A DNA stretch of 64,000 nucleotides. It comes from Lactonifactor longoviformis DSM 17459. Lineage in GTDB: Bacteria; Bacillota; Clostridia; Lachnospirales; Lachnospiraceae. The stretch's first letter is position 1, and the number at the start of each line of letters is the position of its first letter. Made by a program: the position numbers and the translations under genes. Below the pieces are notes generated by a model. That model was not told the origin of the DNA. It worked only from the letters and a program-made list of their open reading frames with translations, and did no database searches. The stretch spans positions 1 through 64,000 of the forward strand of contig NZ_FQVI01000004.1 in the NCBI RefSeq assembly GCF_900129135.1, written 5' to 3'. Shown in pieces: positions 7,731 to 16,755 of the stretch.

Positions 7731-10259
7731 TTACGGATTTACACATGCTCCGCTCTGGTCAAAACGGTACATTTTCCCATTAATTTTTAATGACTGGCCG
7801 CTGACCATTGCCCCATCTCCCTTCAGATAGTACCAGGTAGTTCCAAGTTTTATCCATCCGGTAGCCATCGCCCCGCTTCCTTTCAGGTAGTACCAGGTTC
7901 CCCCCACCTGTACCCAGCCGGTAGCCATCGCCCCGCTTCCTTTCAGGTAGTACCAGGTTCCCCCGTCCTGCAGCCAGCCGGTAGCCATAGCTCCGCTGTC
8001 TTTCAGATAATACCAGGTCTTACCAGTCTGTATCCAGCCAGTGGCCATGGCTCCGCTTTCTCTCAGATAATACCAGGTTCCTCCCACTTTGACCCAGCCG
8101 GTAGCCATGGCCCCGCTTTTGCTGAGATAATACCAGGCGCCGTTGGTATCCAGAAACCATCCGGTGCGCATATACCCCTTTTCGTCAAACGCATACCAGA
8201 TACCGTTAATCTCCGCCCAGCTATTCGTCTGATAGGTTCCGTCAGAGAGCTTTAATCTCCAGCCCCTCCCATCATTTTCCCAGGTCTTGGTGATTGGTTT
8301 TTCATTTGTGGTTTTATGAATGGTAAATTCATCTACAACAGATTTGTCTGAGGTTCTGTATGTGGTAATCCGGAAAGTGTTCTCAGATACATCAATCTTA
8401 GAGATATTGGGCACATGCTCCTGATTTTTGACCGCCACATAATCTCCCTCCAGATTCGAAGAGAATTCATAATACTTACTGCCGCTGGCAGAGTTGGCAG
8501 TAATATAAACAATACCGGACGGATCTGTGATTTCACTGATTGGCTCTCCGTTTTCATCTGTGGATTCCTCCACCATAGGTTCCAGGCCATCCATCATGTA
8601 GCTTCTGGTATATACATGGTCATGTCCCATGAGCACTGCATCGATACCAAGCTCTTTAAATACCGGTGCCAGTGTGCTTCTCCTGGAAAGAATATCGTTA
8701 TCTACCGCATGGCTGGCTGTACTGTAAATAGAATGATGGAATATAACGAATTTCCAGTCTGTGCCCGGATTTAAATTAATCGCATTCCTCATGAATTCTT
8801 TATGCTCTGCCGTACTTTGATTGTTAGAATTGATTACCAGGAACAAGGAATTGTTATATACATAATAGTAATCACCGTTGGCATTGCCTTCCCCGCAGTC
8901 TCCCAGCTGGCTTACATTAGGCAGATTAAAGTGTGTATTATATGCGGTACCTTTGTAGTCATGATTCCCCACAGCAGTGGCAAAGGGTACGCTGTACACA
9001 GGACTTCCGTCATAATTAGCCAGATAAGCGTCATACTGAAGTTCACTGGTTCCTGCCTCCACATGGTCGCCTGCATTCTGGATAAAACTAACCTCAGAAA
9101 ATAAAGGATCCTGCTGAATAAGATTCAGGGTGTTTCTCCATCCGTCCTTATCTGCGTCCAGATCTCCGGACGAACCAAGCTGAGGGTCTCCTGCAAAGAT
9201 AAAGCTGAAATCACCGGATGATTTTGTTTTCGTGGCATACACTTGTTCTGACCAGATTCCATTGTTTCCCACTCGATAGACATACTCAGTGTCCTCCTCA
9301 AGGCCGGACACAGTTGCCTGATTGCTGGTGTACACCTTTCCCTGAGTAAGTGTCTCCACGGCCTCAAAGGTCTCTGCCTTTTCTTCCGGAAAAGCATCCC
9401 CGGTCATATCAGATTTTTTAGCGAACTGTACTTGTCCCCCCTCTGTCGCCAGAGAATACCAGGTAAGATTTAATTCCGAAGGTGTAGCTCCAATGGTCAG
9501 GGAAACCGCTTTTACAGCATCTCTGTCCGGCAGAGTTGCTGTGTCCGGGTGCAGATCCAGATGTCCGAACTTAAAGTACCCCTGGCTGTCAGCTTCTGTC
9601 TTATGCAGCTCCACTGCAATTACATTCTGGCCCTTTACCAGCATCTCACTGATATCCCGCATAGTCACATCCGCCTGGCGGATATTCTCTGTATCCCCGT
9701 CTTTGCTGCCGTATCCCAGATTATCTTTGTGGGAACCATTTCCAGTATCTTCCGTCTTATATCCCACATCCGGAACATTTAAAGATGTCAGCTGCTGCCC
9801 GTTTACGTAAATGATAGCCGCATCTTTATAGTCAAAAGTAAGATGAAGGCCCTCTATGGCACTGGGATCCTCCACTTCAAAATATCCTCTGAAAAAATAT
9901 GCCTGTGATTCTGAATTTAAGGTTCCATCCAGTGTATCGAAGGAACCTGCATGAGTCTCCCAATCCGTGTCATTGTAAACACTGGAATCCTGGGCATTTG
10001 TGCCGTATTTCCTTGTCCAGCCGTTATACTGCCCCCATTTGTCCTTTGCAACTGTTCCGTCTGCGGGATCCCCATTCTGAAAATACTTCCACTCATACGC
10101 TGAGTCCATGGCATACCCCGCCCCGCTGTACGGGGAGACATTTTCTTCTGCACTTTCTGCGCCTTCCTCTGTATCTGCCAGTACGCTGCCTGCGGTACCA
10201 AATACCATTGCCGCTGCCAGTACTCCCGACAGCCATCTTGCCGCATTTCTTTTTTTCAT
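7731..10259 (-). CDS. Secreted metallophosphoesterase with cell-wall-binding repeats
   Basis: This protein of about 842 residues starts at the ATG at 10259, chosen because AGGAGG lies seven bases before it; an upstream ATG sits inside that ribosome site. It has a signal peptide (MKKRNAARW..., hydrophobic core to VLADT). Next come a beta-sandwich segment (about 45-230), a purple-acid-phosphatase-like fibronectin domain (about 240-345), and a metallophosphoesterase domain with GDPQLG, NAGDHVE, VGNHDY, FHHSIY and GHDHVYTR. The last about 190 residues are tandem 20-residue GW(x)nWYYL repeats of the choline-binding type. It is probably exported and held on the wall polymer, hydrolysing phosphate esters. 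Substrate is unknown. Confidence 0.9.
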   Translation of the reverse strand: MKKRNAARWLSGVLAAAMVFGTAGSVLADTEEGAESAEENVSPYSGAGYAMDSAYEWKYFQNGDPADGTVAKDKWGQYNGWTRKYGTNAQDSSVYNDTDWETHAGSFDTLDGTLNSESQAYFFRGYFEVEDPSAIEGLHLTFDYKDAAIIYVNGQQLTSLNVPDVGYKTEDTGNGSHKDNLGYGSKDGDTENIRQADVTMRDISEMLVKGQNVIAVELHKTEADSQGYFKFGHLDLHPDTATLPDRDAVKAVSLTIGATPSELNLTWYSLATEGGQVQFAKKSDMTGDAFPEEKAETFEAVETLTQGKVYTSNQATVSGLEEDTEYVYRVGNNGIWSEQVYATKTKSSGDFSFIFAGDPQLGSSGDLDADKDGWRNTLNLIQQDPLFSEVSFIQNAGDHVEAGTSELQYDAYLANYDGSPVYSVPFATAVGNHDYKGTAYNTHFNLPNVSQLGDCGEGNANGDYYYVYNNSLFLVINSNNQSTAEHKEFMRNAINLNPGTDWKFVIFHHSIYSTASHAVDNDILSRRSTLAPVFKELGIDAVLMGHDHVYTRSYMMDGLEPMVEESTDENGEPISEITDPSGIVYITANSASGSKYYEFSSNLEGDYVAVKNQEHVPNISKIDVSENTFRITTYRTSDKSVVDEFTIHKTTNEKPITKTWENDGRGWRLKLSDGTYQTNSWAEINGIWYAFDEKGYMRTGWFLDTNGAWYYLSKSGAMATGWVKVGGTWYYLRESGAMATGWIQTGKTWYYLKDSGAMATGWLQDGGTWYYLKGSGAMATGWVQVGGTWYYLKGSGAMATGWIKLGTTWYYLKGDGAMVSGQSLKINGKMYRFDQSGACVNP
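7801..8165 (-). repeat. 60-base tandem repeats encoding cell-wall-binding units
   Basis: Near-identical blocks begin at 7801, 7861, 7921, 7981, 8041 and 8101, an exact 60-base period coding 20 residues each (consensus ATGW..GGTWYYLKGSGAM). They form the C-terminal wall-binding part of the phosphoesterase. Confidence 0.92.
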
Positions 10260-10407
10260 AAATTTCCTCCTCATTTGATTCTATTGATTTGAACATCGCT
10301 TACTATATCACTCCCCCGTAAAATTCAGGTAATTCTAATCAAATATCTGTGTAAAAAATAATATTTTACAAATTTATTATATTTTTATAAATAGTTTCCC
10401 AATGCGG

Positions 10408-10436
10408 TTGACCAATCCATTGCAAACTTTTACAAT
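10408..10436 (+). promoter_or_regulatory. Vegetative promoter of the SH3 lipoprotein gene
   Basis: TTGACC (10408-10413), 17 bases, TACAAT (10431-10436), followed by AGAAAGGGGG before the ATG at 10470. Confidence 0.78.
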
Positions 10437-10469
10437 GAGCATAGGCTGAAAGCAGAAAGGGGGAACTCC

Positions 10470-11447
10470 ATGAAACGTTCACTAAGCCTTATACTCGCAG
10501 CTGCCCTTGTCTTTTCCATGGCAGGATGCGGGGACAAAAAAGAGACAGAAGAGAAAACCACCCAGGAAACCACTACAGAAGCAGACACTTCTACCTCAAC
10601 TGTCAGTGGAACCCTTGAAACCTTTACAGGCAGCTCCCTTACCATGACAACTACCGACGACAAAGAACTGGTATTTGATGTAACAGGCGCTACATTGGAA
10701 TGTAAAGATGGCATGGCAGCCGGCGATGCAGTCATCCTCACCTATCAGGGAGAAATCTCAGGGACGGATACCAGCAAAGCTAAAGTAGTAAAAATAACCA
10801 ATGAAGGGGTTGAGACCTTAACCGCTGAGGTAGAGACAGTACATACCATTTCCGGTACCATTGTAACTGCATCCTCCAGTCAGCTGTCCGTTAAAACCGA
10901 TTCCGGCAAGATGACTTTTTCCATTCAAACTGCTGCGATAGACAGTTCTTTGGACTTGGAAAAGGGAGATGAAGTATCCATTGATTATATAGGAAGTATC
11001 AATGATACAGACACAAGCGGAGCTCAGGTAGTTAAGGTAAGCAAAGATTCGTCCTCCAAAAAGAAGTCTGAAGAAAAGGAAAAGACACAGACTGCTGAAA
11101 AAGAGGAGGAAGAAGAAAAGCCAAAGGAGGAAACTCAGACTCAGCAGGAAATGTCCATTGCCGATGTGAATGAAACTGTCTATGCAGCTTCAGATGTATA
11201 TGTACGAAGCTCTTACGACAAGAATTCCAGCATTGTAGGGACACTCCGCGGAGGCGAATCTGTGGTACGCACAGGCAACTGTGCCAACGGATGGTCCAGG
11301 GTTATATTTAACGGTCAGGAGGGCTATGTATATCAAAGCTATCTGACAACCCAGTCTCCGGAGCAGGAAGTGCCGGCTGAGCAGGAGGAAGATACTTCAG
11401 ACAGTAATCCCGAAGGGGAGCAGGATTCTGCTGAGGAAAACGAATAA
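10470..11447 (+). CDS. Lipoprotein with duplicated beta domain and bacterial SH3 domain
   Basis: This 325-residue protein has a lipoprotein signal with cleavage before Cys20 (FSMAGC). Two similar segments of about 70 residues follow (about 45-115 and 125-195), each with the pattern SGT-(x)n-S..L-(x)n-F.....A..D and ending in D-T-S-x-A-x-VVK. A charged, Lys/Glu-rich linker (about 198-228) leads to a bacterial SH3 domain (about 232-295, VRSSYDKNSSIVGTL), then an acidic tail. SH3 domains of this type usually bind peptidoglycan. It is transcribed opposite to both neighbours. I do not recognise a specific function. Confidence 0.82.
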   Translation: MKRSLSLILAAALVFSMAGCGDKKETEEKTTQETTTEADTSTSTVSGTLETFTGSSLTMTTTDDKELVFDVTGATLECKDGMAAGDAVILTYQGEISGTDTSKAKVVKITNEGVETLTAEVETVHTISGTIVTASSSQLSVKTDSGKMTFSIQTAAIDSSLDLEKGDEVSIDYIGSINDTDTSGAQVVKVSKDSSSKKKSEEKEKTQTAEKEEEEEKPKEETQTQQEMSIADVNETVYAASDVYVRSSYDKNSSIVGTLRGGESVVRTGNCANGWSRVIFNGQEGYVYQSYLTTQSPEQEVPAEQEEDTSDSNPEGEQDSAEENE

Positions 11448-11456
11448 TTAATACAA

Positions 11457-11505
11457 AGAAAGCACAGGCAATAAGGATGTCTCTTTCCTTATCCTGTGCT
11501 TTTCT
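11457..11505. terminator. Bidirectional terminator between the SH3 lipoprotein and potD
   Basis: AAAGCACAGG(CA)ATAAGGA pairs with TCCTTATCCTGTGCTTT around a short loop, with T-rich tails on both strands. It serves two convergent genes. Confidence 0.88.
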
Positions 11506-11528
11506 TTTATCCCATTATGTAAAGCTCC

Positions 11529-12572
11529 TTAATCACAGGCAGCTTTAAATTCCGTCCAGTTTTTGTTATATGCTTCGTCAGCCTCCGCACTCACATTTTG
11601 AACAATTTCACCTTTTGTGACATCAGAAGGTACCACCAGATTTGGGTTTACCAGGGGATCCGCTTCCTTATTGGTGCTGTAATAGCCAATATAATTAAAA
11701 CACTCTGCCGCTTTTTCAGGCTCTAAAATATAGTTCAGGAACTGATGAGCTGCCGCCGCATTGGGGGCATCCTTAGGAATAAATGCAGACATTATTCCGA
11801 ATCCCAGCCCTTCCTGAGGGTATACAACCTTTAAATCAGGATTCTCACTGAGTGCCTGAGTTACCTGGGAGGTGTATAAAAATGCTACCGCTGCCTCGCC
11901 GTTCAGCAGTGCGTTCTGTGTATTGTCGTCCTGTATCATACGCACATTGGGCGCCAGCTCCAACAGTTTCTCACCTGCTTCCCCGATCACTGCGGTATCC
12001 TCCTCATTCATTGACTTACCCATCGTTAACAGTGTGATACCGTTTATGACACGGTAATTCGCTGTCAATGCCACCTTATCCTTCAAGGCTTCATTCCAGA
12101 GATCTGCATATCCTTTTATTTCAAAGTCCACCTGTTCCGGATCATAGACAATCAAAGGGATCCCGGCTCCGTAAGGCACGGTATACTCATCCTTGGGATC
12201 GTAGAACTGGCCCTGGTAAAGGGGATTAATATTTTTATAATTAGGTATCTCTGCTTTATCTAATTTCTGAACCAGATCCTGGCCCACTGCCTGTTCAATG
12301 ATGTAGTCATCCGCGATGACTACATCATAATCTCCGCCCTTTGCCTGGGACAGCTTTTCCAGCATGGTCTCATCCGTATCAAAATTAGAATAAACTACCT
12401 TTACGCCTGTCTCTTCCTCAAATCCGTCAAGCACCTCCTGGGGAAACATACCTTCCCAGGTAAAAAGCACCAGCTCCTTTGAGTCGTCTTCTTTTTTCTC
12501 ACCGCATCCGCTGATAAGAGCAGCAGCCAGCACTACACTGAGCATGCCCAGAAGTTTTGTTCTTCTCTTCAT
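11529..12572 (-). CDS. potD: Spermidine/putrescine-binding lipoprotein PotD
   Basis: This 347-residue extracellular binding protein for polyamines has a lipobox ISGCGEKK (Cys23). FTWEGMFPQEVLDGFEEETG, IADDYI and the C-terminal NYILEPEKAAECFNYIGYYS are typical of PotD/PotF. It is the last gene of potA-potB-potC-potD and gives the importer its specificity. The 33-base gap to potC suggests co-transcription. Confidence 0.93.
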   Translation of the reverse strand: MKRRTKLLGMLSVVLAAALISGCGEKKEDDSKELVLFTWEGMFPQEVLDGFEEETGVKVVYSNFDTDETMLEKLSQAKGGDYDVVIADDYIIEQAVGQDLVQKLDKAEIPNYKNINPLYQGQFYDPKDEYTVPYGAGIPLIVYDPEQVDFEIKGYADLWNEALKDKVALTANYRVINGITLLTMGKSMNEEDTAVIGEAGEKLLELAPNVRMIQDDNTQNALLNGEAAVAFLYTSQVTQALSENPDLKVVYPQEGLGFGIMSAFIPKDAPNAAAAHQFLNYILEPEKAAECFNYIGYYSTNKEADPLVNPNLVVPSDVTKGEIVQNVSAEADEAYNKNWTEFKAACD

Positions 12573-12605
12573 AATAACTCTCCTTTACATTAAGATTGAA
12601 CATGA

Positions 12606-13397
12606 TTAGTTTCCTTTATCTGTTCTTCTTCCCCGGTTCCCCAGGGCTGAAGTGATAAATAATATGAAAATAACAGTAATCAGAATCACAGTGCACAGCG
12701 CGTTAATTTCCGGTGTCACGCCGGTTTTCAGCTGTGTGTATATTTTAATGGGCAGCGTGTTCAGTTTAGGTCCATTTACAAAAATACTGATTACTACGTC
12801 ATCAAATGACATAGCAAATGCAAGCAGACACCCGGACATCACGGCAGGCATAATCAATGGCAGTGTTATGTCAAAAAAGGTCCTGACCTGGGTTGCTCCC
12901 AAATCCCGGGCTGCTTCCGCAATGGATTTATCAATACCAACCAGCCGCGCCTTCACCATCATAAAAATGTAGGGGATACAAAATGTAGTATGTGCAATTA
13001 CCAGGGTTGTCATACCAAAGGGCAGATTCAAAAGTGAAAAAAATGCCAGAAAAACCATTCCTAAAATAATTTCCGGAATCATAATGGGAAGTGTGGAGAT
13101 GTACTCTACAATTCCTTTGCTTTTATAATTTACTCTGGCCATGCCAATGGCCCCAATGGTACCGATAACGGCCGAAACCCCGCAGCTGAGTACCCCCAGG
13201 ACAATACTGTTCCAAAGGGCTTCCCTCAGTCCCTCATTATGCCAAAGGGTCTGATACCATTTCAGGGAAAACCCTGTCCACGCCGCCGTAAGTTTTGACT
13301 CATTAAAGGAAAATACCACAACAAATACCAGAGGCAGATACATGATTATCATGATGACTGCCAGATAAATATTGGGAAGTTTTGTTCTGTTTTTCAA
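12606..13397 (-). CDS. potC: Spermidine/putrescine ABC permease PotC
   Basis: This 263-residue permease has about six membrane spans. The EAA loop (AEAARDLGATQVRTFFDITLP, about residues 165-185) is the contact for the ATPase PotA. It overlaps the potB stop by four bases. It forms the channel of the polyamine importer with PotB. Confidence 0.93.
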   Translation of the reverse strand: MKNRTKLPNIYLAVIMIIMYLPLVFVVVFSFNESKLTAAWTGFSLKWYQTLWHNEGLREALWNSIVLGVLSCGVSAVIGTIGAIGMARVNYKSKGIVEYISTLPIMIPEIILGMVFLAFFSLLNLPFGMTTLVIAHTTFCIPYIFMMVKARLVGIDKSIAEAARDLGATQVRTFFDITLPLIMPAVMSGCLLAFAMSFDDVVISIFVNGPKLNTLPIKIYTQLKTGVTPEINALCTVILITVIFILFITSALGNRGRRTDKGN

Positions 13398-14251
13398 AAT
13401 ATCCCCTCCAAATCCTTCACATGAGTGATGCTTCTGTAGAGATACATCATCAGAGATGTCATTACCATCAGCAGAACAGCCAGTGCGGCAGCGAAGGGCC
13501 AGTTGCTCCCTCTTGTCAGCTGATCCTGAATCAGGCTACCCACCAGTACAATCTTATTGCCTCCCAGGATATCAGCAATGAAAAATAATCCCATAGAAGG
13601 CACAAAGGTGAGAATCACGCCGGACAACAGTCCCGGCAAAGTCAGCTTCAGCGTCACCGTCAAAAAAGCGTACATAGGTGAGGCGCCCAGATCTCTGGCA
13701 GCTTCTACCAGCGACCAGTCCATCTTCTCCACACTGGAGTACACCGCAAGCATCATAAACGGCACAAGCGCATAGACCATACCGATAAGTACTGCAGGAT
13801 AAGAGTATAAAATCTTTAGCGGCTCATCAATTACACCAAGAGCCATCAGCAATTTGTTAAATACACCTTTTGCCTGAAGTATTATAATCCATCCATACAT
13901 TCTAATCAGAGAGCTGGTCCAGAAAGGCACCATAATCAGAAGCATCATCCTTTTTTTCCATTTTGCAGACAGCTTAGCCATAAAATATCCAAATGGATAA
14001 CCTATCAGCATGATTAACAATGTGCTGAAAAAGGCCAGCTGGAAGGACTGTGCAAAGCTCTGAAGGTATACCGGCTCAAATATCTTCTTATAATTTTCCA
14101 GGGTAAACTTCCATGTTACTCCCCAGCTGTCATTATTCGTGGCAAAGCTCAGTCCGATCATGTAGAGAAGCGGCCCCAGCACAAAAATAAGTGTAAACAG
14201 GTACAAAGGAGCAACTGTAAGAAAAACTTTAGAATGTTTCTTTTTCGTCAT
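13394..14251 (-). CDS. potB: Spermidine/putrescine ABC permease PotB
   Basis: This 285-residue permease has about six spans and an EAA loop (VEAARDLGASPMYAFLTVTLK). Its start lies inside the end of potA (23-base overlap), a sign of coupled translation. It pairs with PotC in the membrane. Confidence 0.93.
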   Translation of the reverse strand: MTKKKHSKVFLTVAPLYLFTLIFVLGPLLYMIGLSFATNNDSWGVTWKFTLENYKKIFEPVYLQSFAQSFQLAFFSTLLIMLIGYPFGYFMAKLSAKWKKRMMLLIMVPFWTSSLIRMYGWIIILQAKGVFNKLLMALGVIDEPLKILYSYPAVLIGMVYALVPFMMLAVYSSVEKMDWSLVEAARDLGASPMYAFLTVTLKLTLPGLLSGVILTFVPSMGLFFIADILGGNKIVLVGSLIQDQLTRGSNWPFAAALAVLLMVMTSLMMYLYRSITHVKDLEGIF

Positions 14252-15323
14252 TCTGTTCCTCCCTGTCTACGATAATTGCATCAGCGGGCTTCCATCCCAC
14301 ACATACTTTCTGCCCAATCTGTACATGAGAGTCAATGCCGTAGCGGCTGGCTATAATCTCTTTTCCATCTTCCAGTCCAATCACCATCCGCAGCTGGCCT
14401 CCGGAGAAAGATTTTTCAAGTATTACGGCTGGCAGAGCCTCTTTGCACTCCTCACAGACAAGGATATTCTCGGCCCGCACAGCAATGGTTATCTCCTGCC
14501 CAATCTGTTCCCGGTTCGGGTCTATGATTACTTTGATCTTTCCCGTGCTGATTTCAACAAGAGCCTCCTCTCCCTGAATCTGAACAATCTTTCCTCTGAC
14601 AATATTGGCATTTCCCACAAAAGTAGCCACATAACTGGACATAGGGTGATTATAGACCTCATCCGGTGTCCCGATTTGTTCCAATACCCCTTTATTCATT
14701 ACCACAATTCTGTCCGACATATTGATGGCTTCTTCCTGATCGTGTGTAATATATAGGAAAGTGATTCCCAACTTTTTCTGAAGCTTCTTAAGCTCCAGCT
14801 GCATGGCCCTGCGAAGCTGCAGATCAAGGGCTCCTAAAGGTTCATCTAAAAGCAGTACCTTTGGGTTATTTACCAGTGCCCTGGCTATCGCCACTCTCTG
14901 CTTCTGTCCCCCTGACAGTTCCTGGGGCATTCTCTTTTCGTATCCGGACAGCTGAACAAGCTCCAGAATCTTTTTTACTTTTTCTTTAATTTCTGGCTTC
15001 GGCATCCTGCGAAGCTTCAGGGCATAGCCAACATTTGCCTCCACGTTCATATGGGGAAACAAAGCATAATTCTGAAATACGGTATTCACATCTCTCTCAT
15101 GAGGTTCCAGCCCGGTGACATCTCTGCCCTCCAGTATCACCTGTCCTTTATCCGGCATCTCCAGCCCCGCTATAATACGAAGTGTAGTTGTCTTGCCGCA
15201 TCCGGAAGATCCTAAAAAAGTAATGAATTCTCCTTTTTTAATCTTCAGATCAATTCCATTTAAAACCTCTGAGCTTCCAAAGCTCTTTTCAATCCCTTTC
15301 AGCTCTAGTATACTATCTTCCAT
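14229..15323 (-). CDS. potA: Spermidine/putrescine ABC ATPase PotA
   Basis: The start at 15323 (MEDSILELKG) is preferred over an upstream frame extension because AGAGGA lies eight bases before it; this gives 364 residues. The ATPase has Walker A GSSGCGKTT, signature [15 protein letters not shown], Walker B LLLDEPLGALD and the switch His in YITHDQEEA. The C-terminal about 120 residues form the TOBE regulatory domain seen in PotA. It powers polyamine import. Confidence 0.94.
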   Translation of the reverse strand: MEDSILELKGIEKSFGSSEVLNGIDLKIKKGEFITFLGSSGCGKTTTLRIIAGLEMPDKGQVILEGRDVTGLEPHERDVNTVFQNYALFPHMNVEANVGYALKLRRMPKPEIKEKVKKILELVQLSGYEKRMPQELSGGQKQRVAIARALVNNPKVLLLDEPLGALDLQLRRAMQLELKKLQKKLGITFLYITHDQEEAINMSDRIVVMNKGVLEQIGTPDEVYNHPMSSYVATFVGNANIVRGKIVQIQGEEALVEISTGKIKVIIDPNREQIGQEITIAVRAENILVCEECKEALPAVILEKSFSGGQLRMVIGLEDGKEIIASRYGIDSHVQIGQKVCVGWKPADAIIVDREEQNDEKETF

Positions 15324-15414
15324 GTATGTATCCTCTGTTCTTTGTTGAGTAAAAATACCCAGTTTCTTCTTCAAACTCCGATTTTACCATCTTTTTACTA
15401 ATTATGCAAATCTT

Positions 15415-15443
15415 ATTATAACACAAAAAGATTTAAGTTGTAA
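15415..15443 (-). promoter_or_regulatory. Probable promoter of potABCD
   Basis: On the minus strand TTACAA (15443-15438), 17 bases, TATAAT (15420-15415), about 90 bases before the potA start. Confidence 0.65.
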
Positions 15444-15486
15444 AATTTTACCCAATCCCAAAGATAAGTTCCTCTCAAAAGTAATG

Positions 15487-15514
15487 CCGGACCTGGCAAA
15501 CGCCGGGTCCGGCA
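15487..15514 (-). terminator. Terminator after the DUF305 lipoprotein gene
   Basis: GCCGGACCTGGC pairs with GCCGGGTCCGGC around a short loop (one mismatch). A moderately T-rich tail follows on the minus strand. Confidence 0.75.
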
Positions 15515-15520
15515 TAGCTG

Positions 15521-16147
15521 TCAATGGGCGTGATTCCCTCCCCCTGATTCCTGCAGATAAGACTGCATCTGGGTGATTTCCTCCTCCTGCATAGAAATCA
15601 CATTATCGGCAAACTGTTTCACTTCCTCATCCTCTGTATAAGCCAGGATCAATCTTGCCATATCCACTGCCATCTGATGATGCATGGACATTCCCTGAGC
15701 AAATGCCCGATCCAGATCCTCTGTCTCTGTCTCGTGATCCTCGTGGTTCTCCATCATAGCATTATATTCTTTCAGGTATTGCTTTTCTTTCTCTTCATCA
15801 GAGGTCCCTGACTTCTCCAGTCTAGCAGTCATGTCCTCCATCTGTCCTATTTCTTCTTCCTGAGCAGTGATAATAGTATTGGCCAGTTCGCTGAATTCTG
15901 CCTTTTCGCCCGCATACTTTAAATAGCTCTTTGACATTTCAATAGCAGATTTGTGATGGGGAATCATGCCCTTCAGGAAATCAAGAGATGCATTGCCCGT
16001 CCCTTTTATCTCCATGTCATCCATCATCTGGTCCATGATCTCATCCTGCTCCTGAATATATGCGTCTGTGTCTGAATCCTTGGTTCCACAGCCGCCTATA
16101 AGCATAAGAGTACAGAGTAAAACAGTAATCACCTTTATTTTTTTCAT
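15521..16147 (-). CDS. DUF305 family lipoprotein
   Basis: This 208-residue exported lipoprotein has a lipobox LIGGCGT (Cys20). It then carries two similar helical halves, each with the DUF305 pattern: FLKGMIPHHKSAIEMSK (about 58-75) and FAQGMSMHHQMAVDMARL (about 149-166), followed by EEEIGQM or EEEITQM. The paired His residues and a C-terminal GGGNHAH suggest metal binding, a property proposed for this ferritin-like family. It has no obvious operon partner. A precise role is not known. Confidence 0.88.
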   Translation of the reverse strand: MKKIKVITVLLCTLMLIGGCGTKDSDTDAYIQEQDEIMDQMMDDMEIKGTGNASLDFLKGMIPHHKSAIEMSKSYLKYAGEKAEFSELANTIITAQEEEIGQMEDMTARLEKSGTSDEEKEKQYLKEYNAMMENHEDHETETEDLDRAFAQGMSMHHQMAVDMARLILAYTEDEEVKQFADNVISMQEEEITQMQSYLQESGGGNHAH

Positions 16148-16321
16148 AATATACCTCCACAGTAATGTAATCTAGCGTTAGTATTCCCTTATTGTCCTCA
16201 AACATTCTTTTATGAGAAGATTATCCCCGTGTGACCGCCGTGTTACCTCATTCCTGTATATATAGTTTATCTTGGGTATTGTCTCCTTATATCTGAGGAA
16301 TATATACGCGGAGGTTTTTAA

Positions 16322-16498
16322 ATGAAGCTGTCAGAATTGATGATAATCCTGGAAGGAAAATGGATTGAAAAGGGGCTGAAGCCTGACCACTATATAGACA
16401 ATATGACACCCCCAAAAGAACTGTATCACAGAATTGTACAGGAGCTAAAGGATAAGGGGATTTATCATGAAAATGATTCTGAAGGTGCTGTATTGTAG
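16322..16498 (+). CDS. Small hypothetical protein (58 residues)
   Basis: This short frame, MKLSELMIILEGKWIEKG..., has a good ribosome site (GCGGAGG, seven bases before the ATG) and ordinary codon use, so it is probably a real gene. The peptide is amphipathic with no membrane segment or Cys pair. It sits between the divergent DUF305 gene and the small-RNA candidate. I do not recognise it. Confidence 0.55.
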   Translation: MKLSELMIILEGKWIEKGLKPDHYIDNMTPPKELYHRIVQELKDKGIYHENDSEGAVL

Positions 16499-16573
16499 AA
16501 TAGGTGATTGGATACAGCTGCTTTTACGGACATCAGATGTTGAAAATTACATTTAGTATTCTAAAAATTACAT

Positions 16574-16602
16574 TTGACATACTGTATGTACTGTTGTATA
16601 CT
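16574..16602 (+). promoter_or_regulatory. Strong vegetative promoter of a small-RNA candidate
   Basis: TTGACA (16574-16579), 17 bases, TATACT (16597-16602). It is nearly consensus and is followed by no gene with a ribosome site before the terminator at 16653-16680. Confidence 0.78.
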
Positions 16603-16607
16603 AGTAA

Positions 16608-16682
16608 CGGATAGTTAGTAATACCACTCACTATCTCCCCCCTCAAGTTTAAGCGCCCTGCAGCAATGCAGGGCGCTTTTAA
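16608..16682 (+). ncRNA. Candidate small RNA with C-rich single-stranded loop
   Basis: The promoter above and the terminator below enclose about 75 bases with no start codon linked to a ribosome site. A weak 5' stem pairs GATAGT (about 16610-16615) with ACTATC (about 16630-16635). Next comes a C-rich stretch ATCTCCCCCCTCAAG that could pair with Shine-Dalgarno sequences, then the terminator stem. This layout resembles trans-acting sRNAs of Firmicutes with C-rich seeds. I know of no name for it. Confidence 0.6.
16653..16680 (+). terminator. Terminator of the small-RNA candidate
   Basis: GCGCCCTGCA pairs perfectly with TGCAGGGCGC around the tetraloop GCAA, followed by TTTT. Confidence 0.9.
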
Positions 16683-16755
16683 TTGAAAGTAAAGTTTTAT
16701 GCGGCATCTTAAACACACAAAAGCCTAATATACTTATATAAAAAGGTGAATTTAT

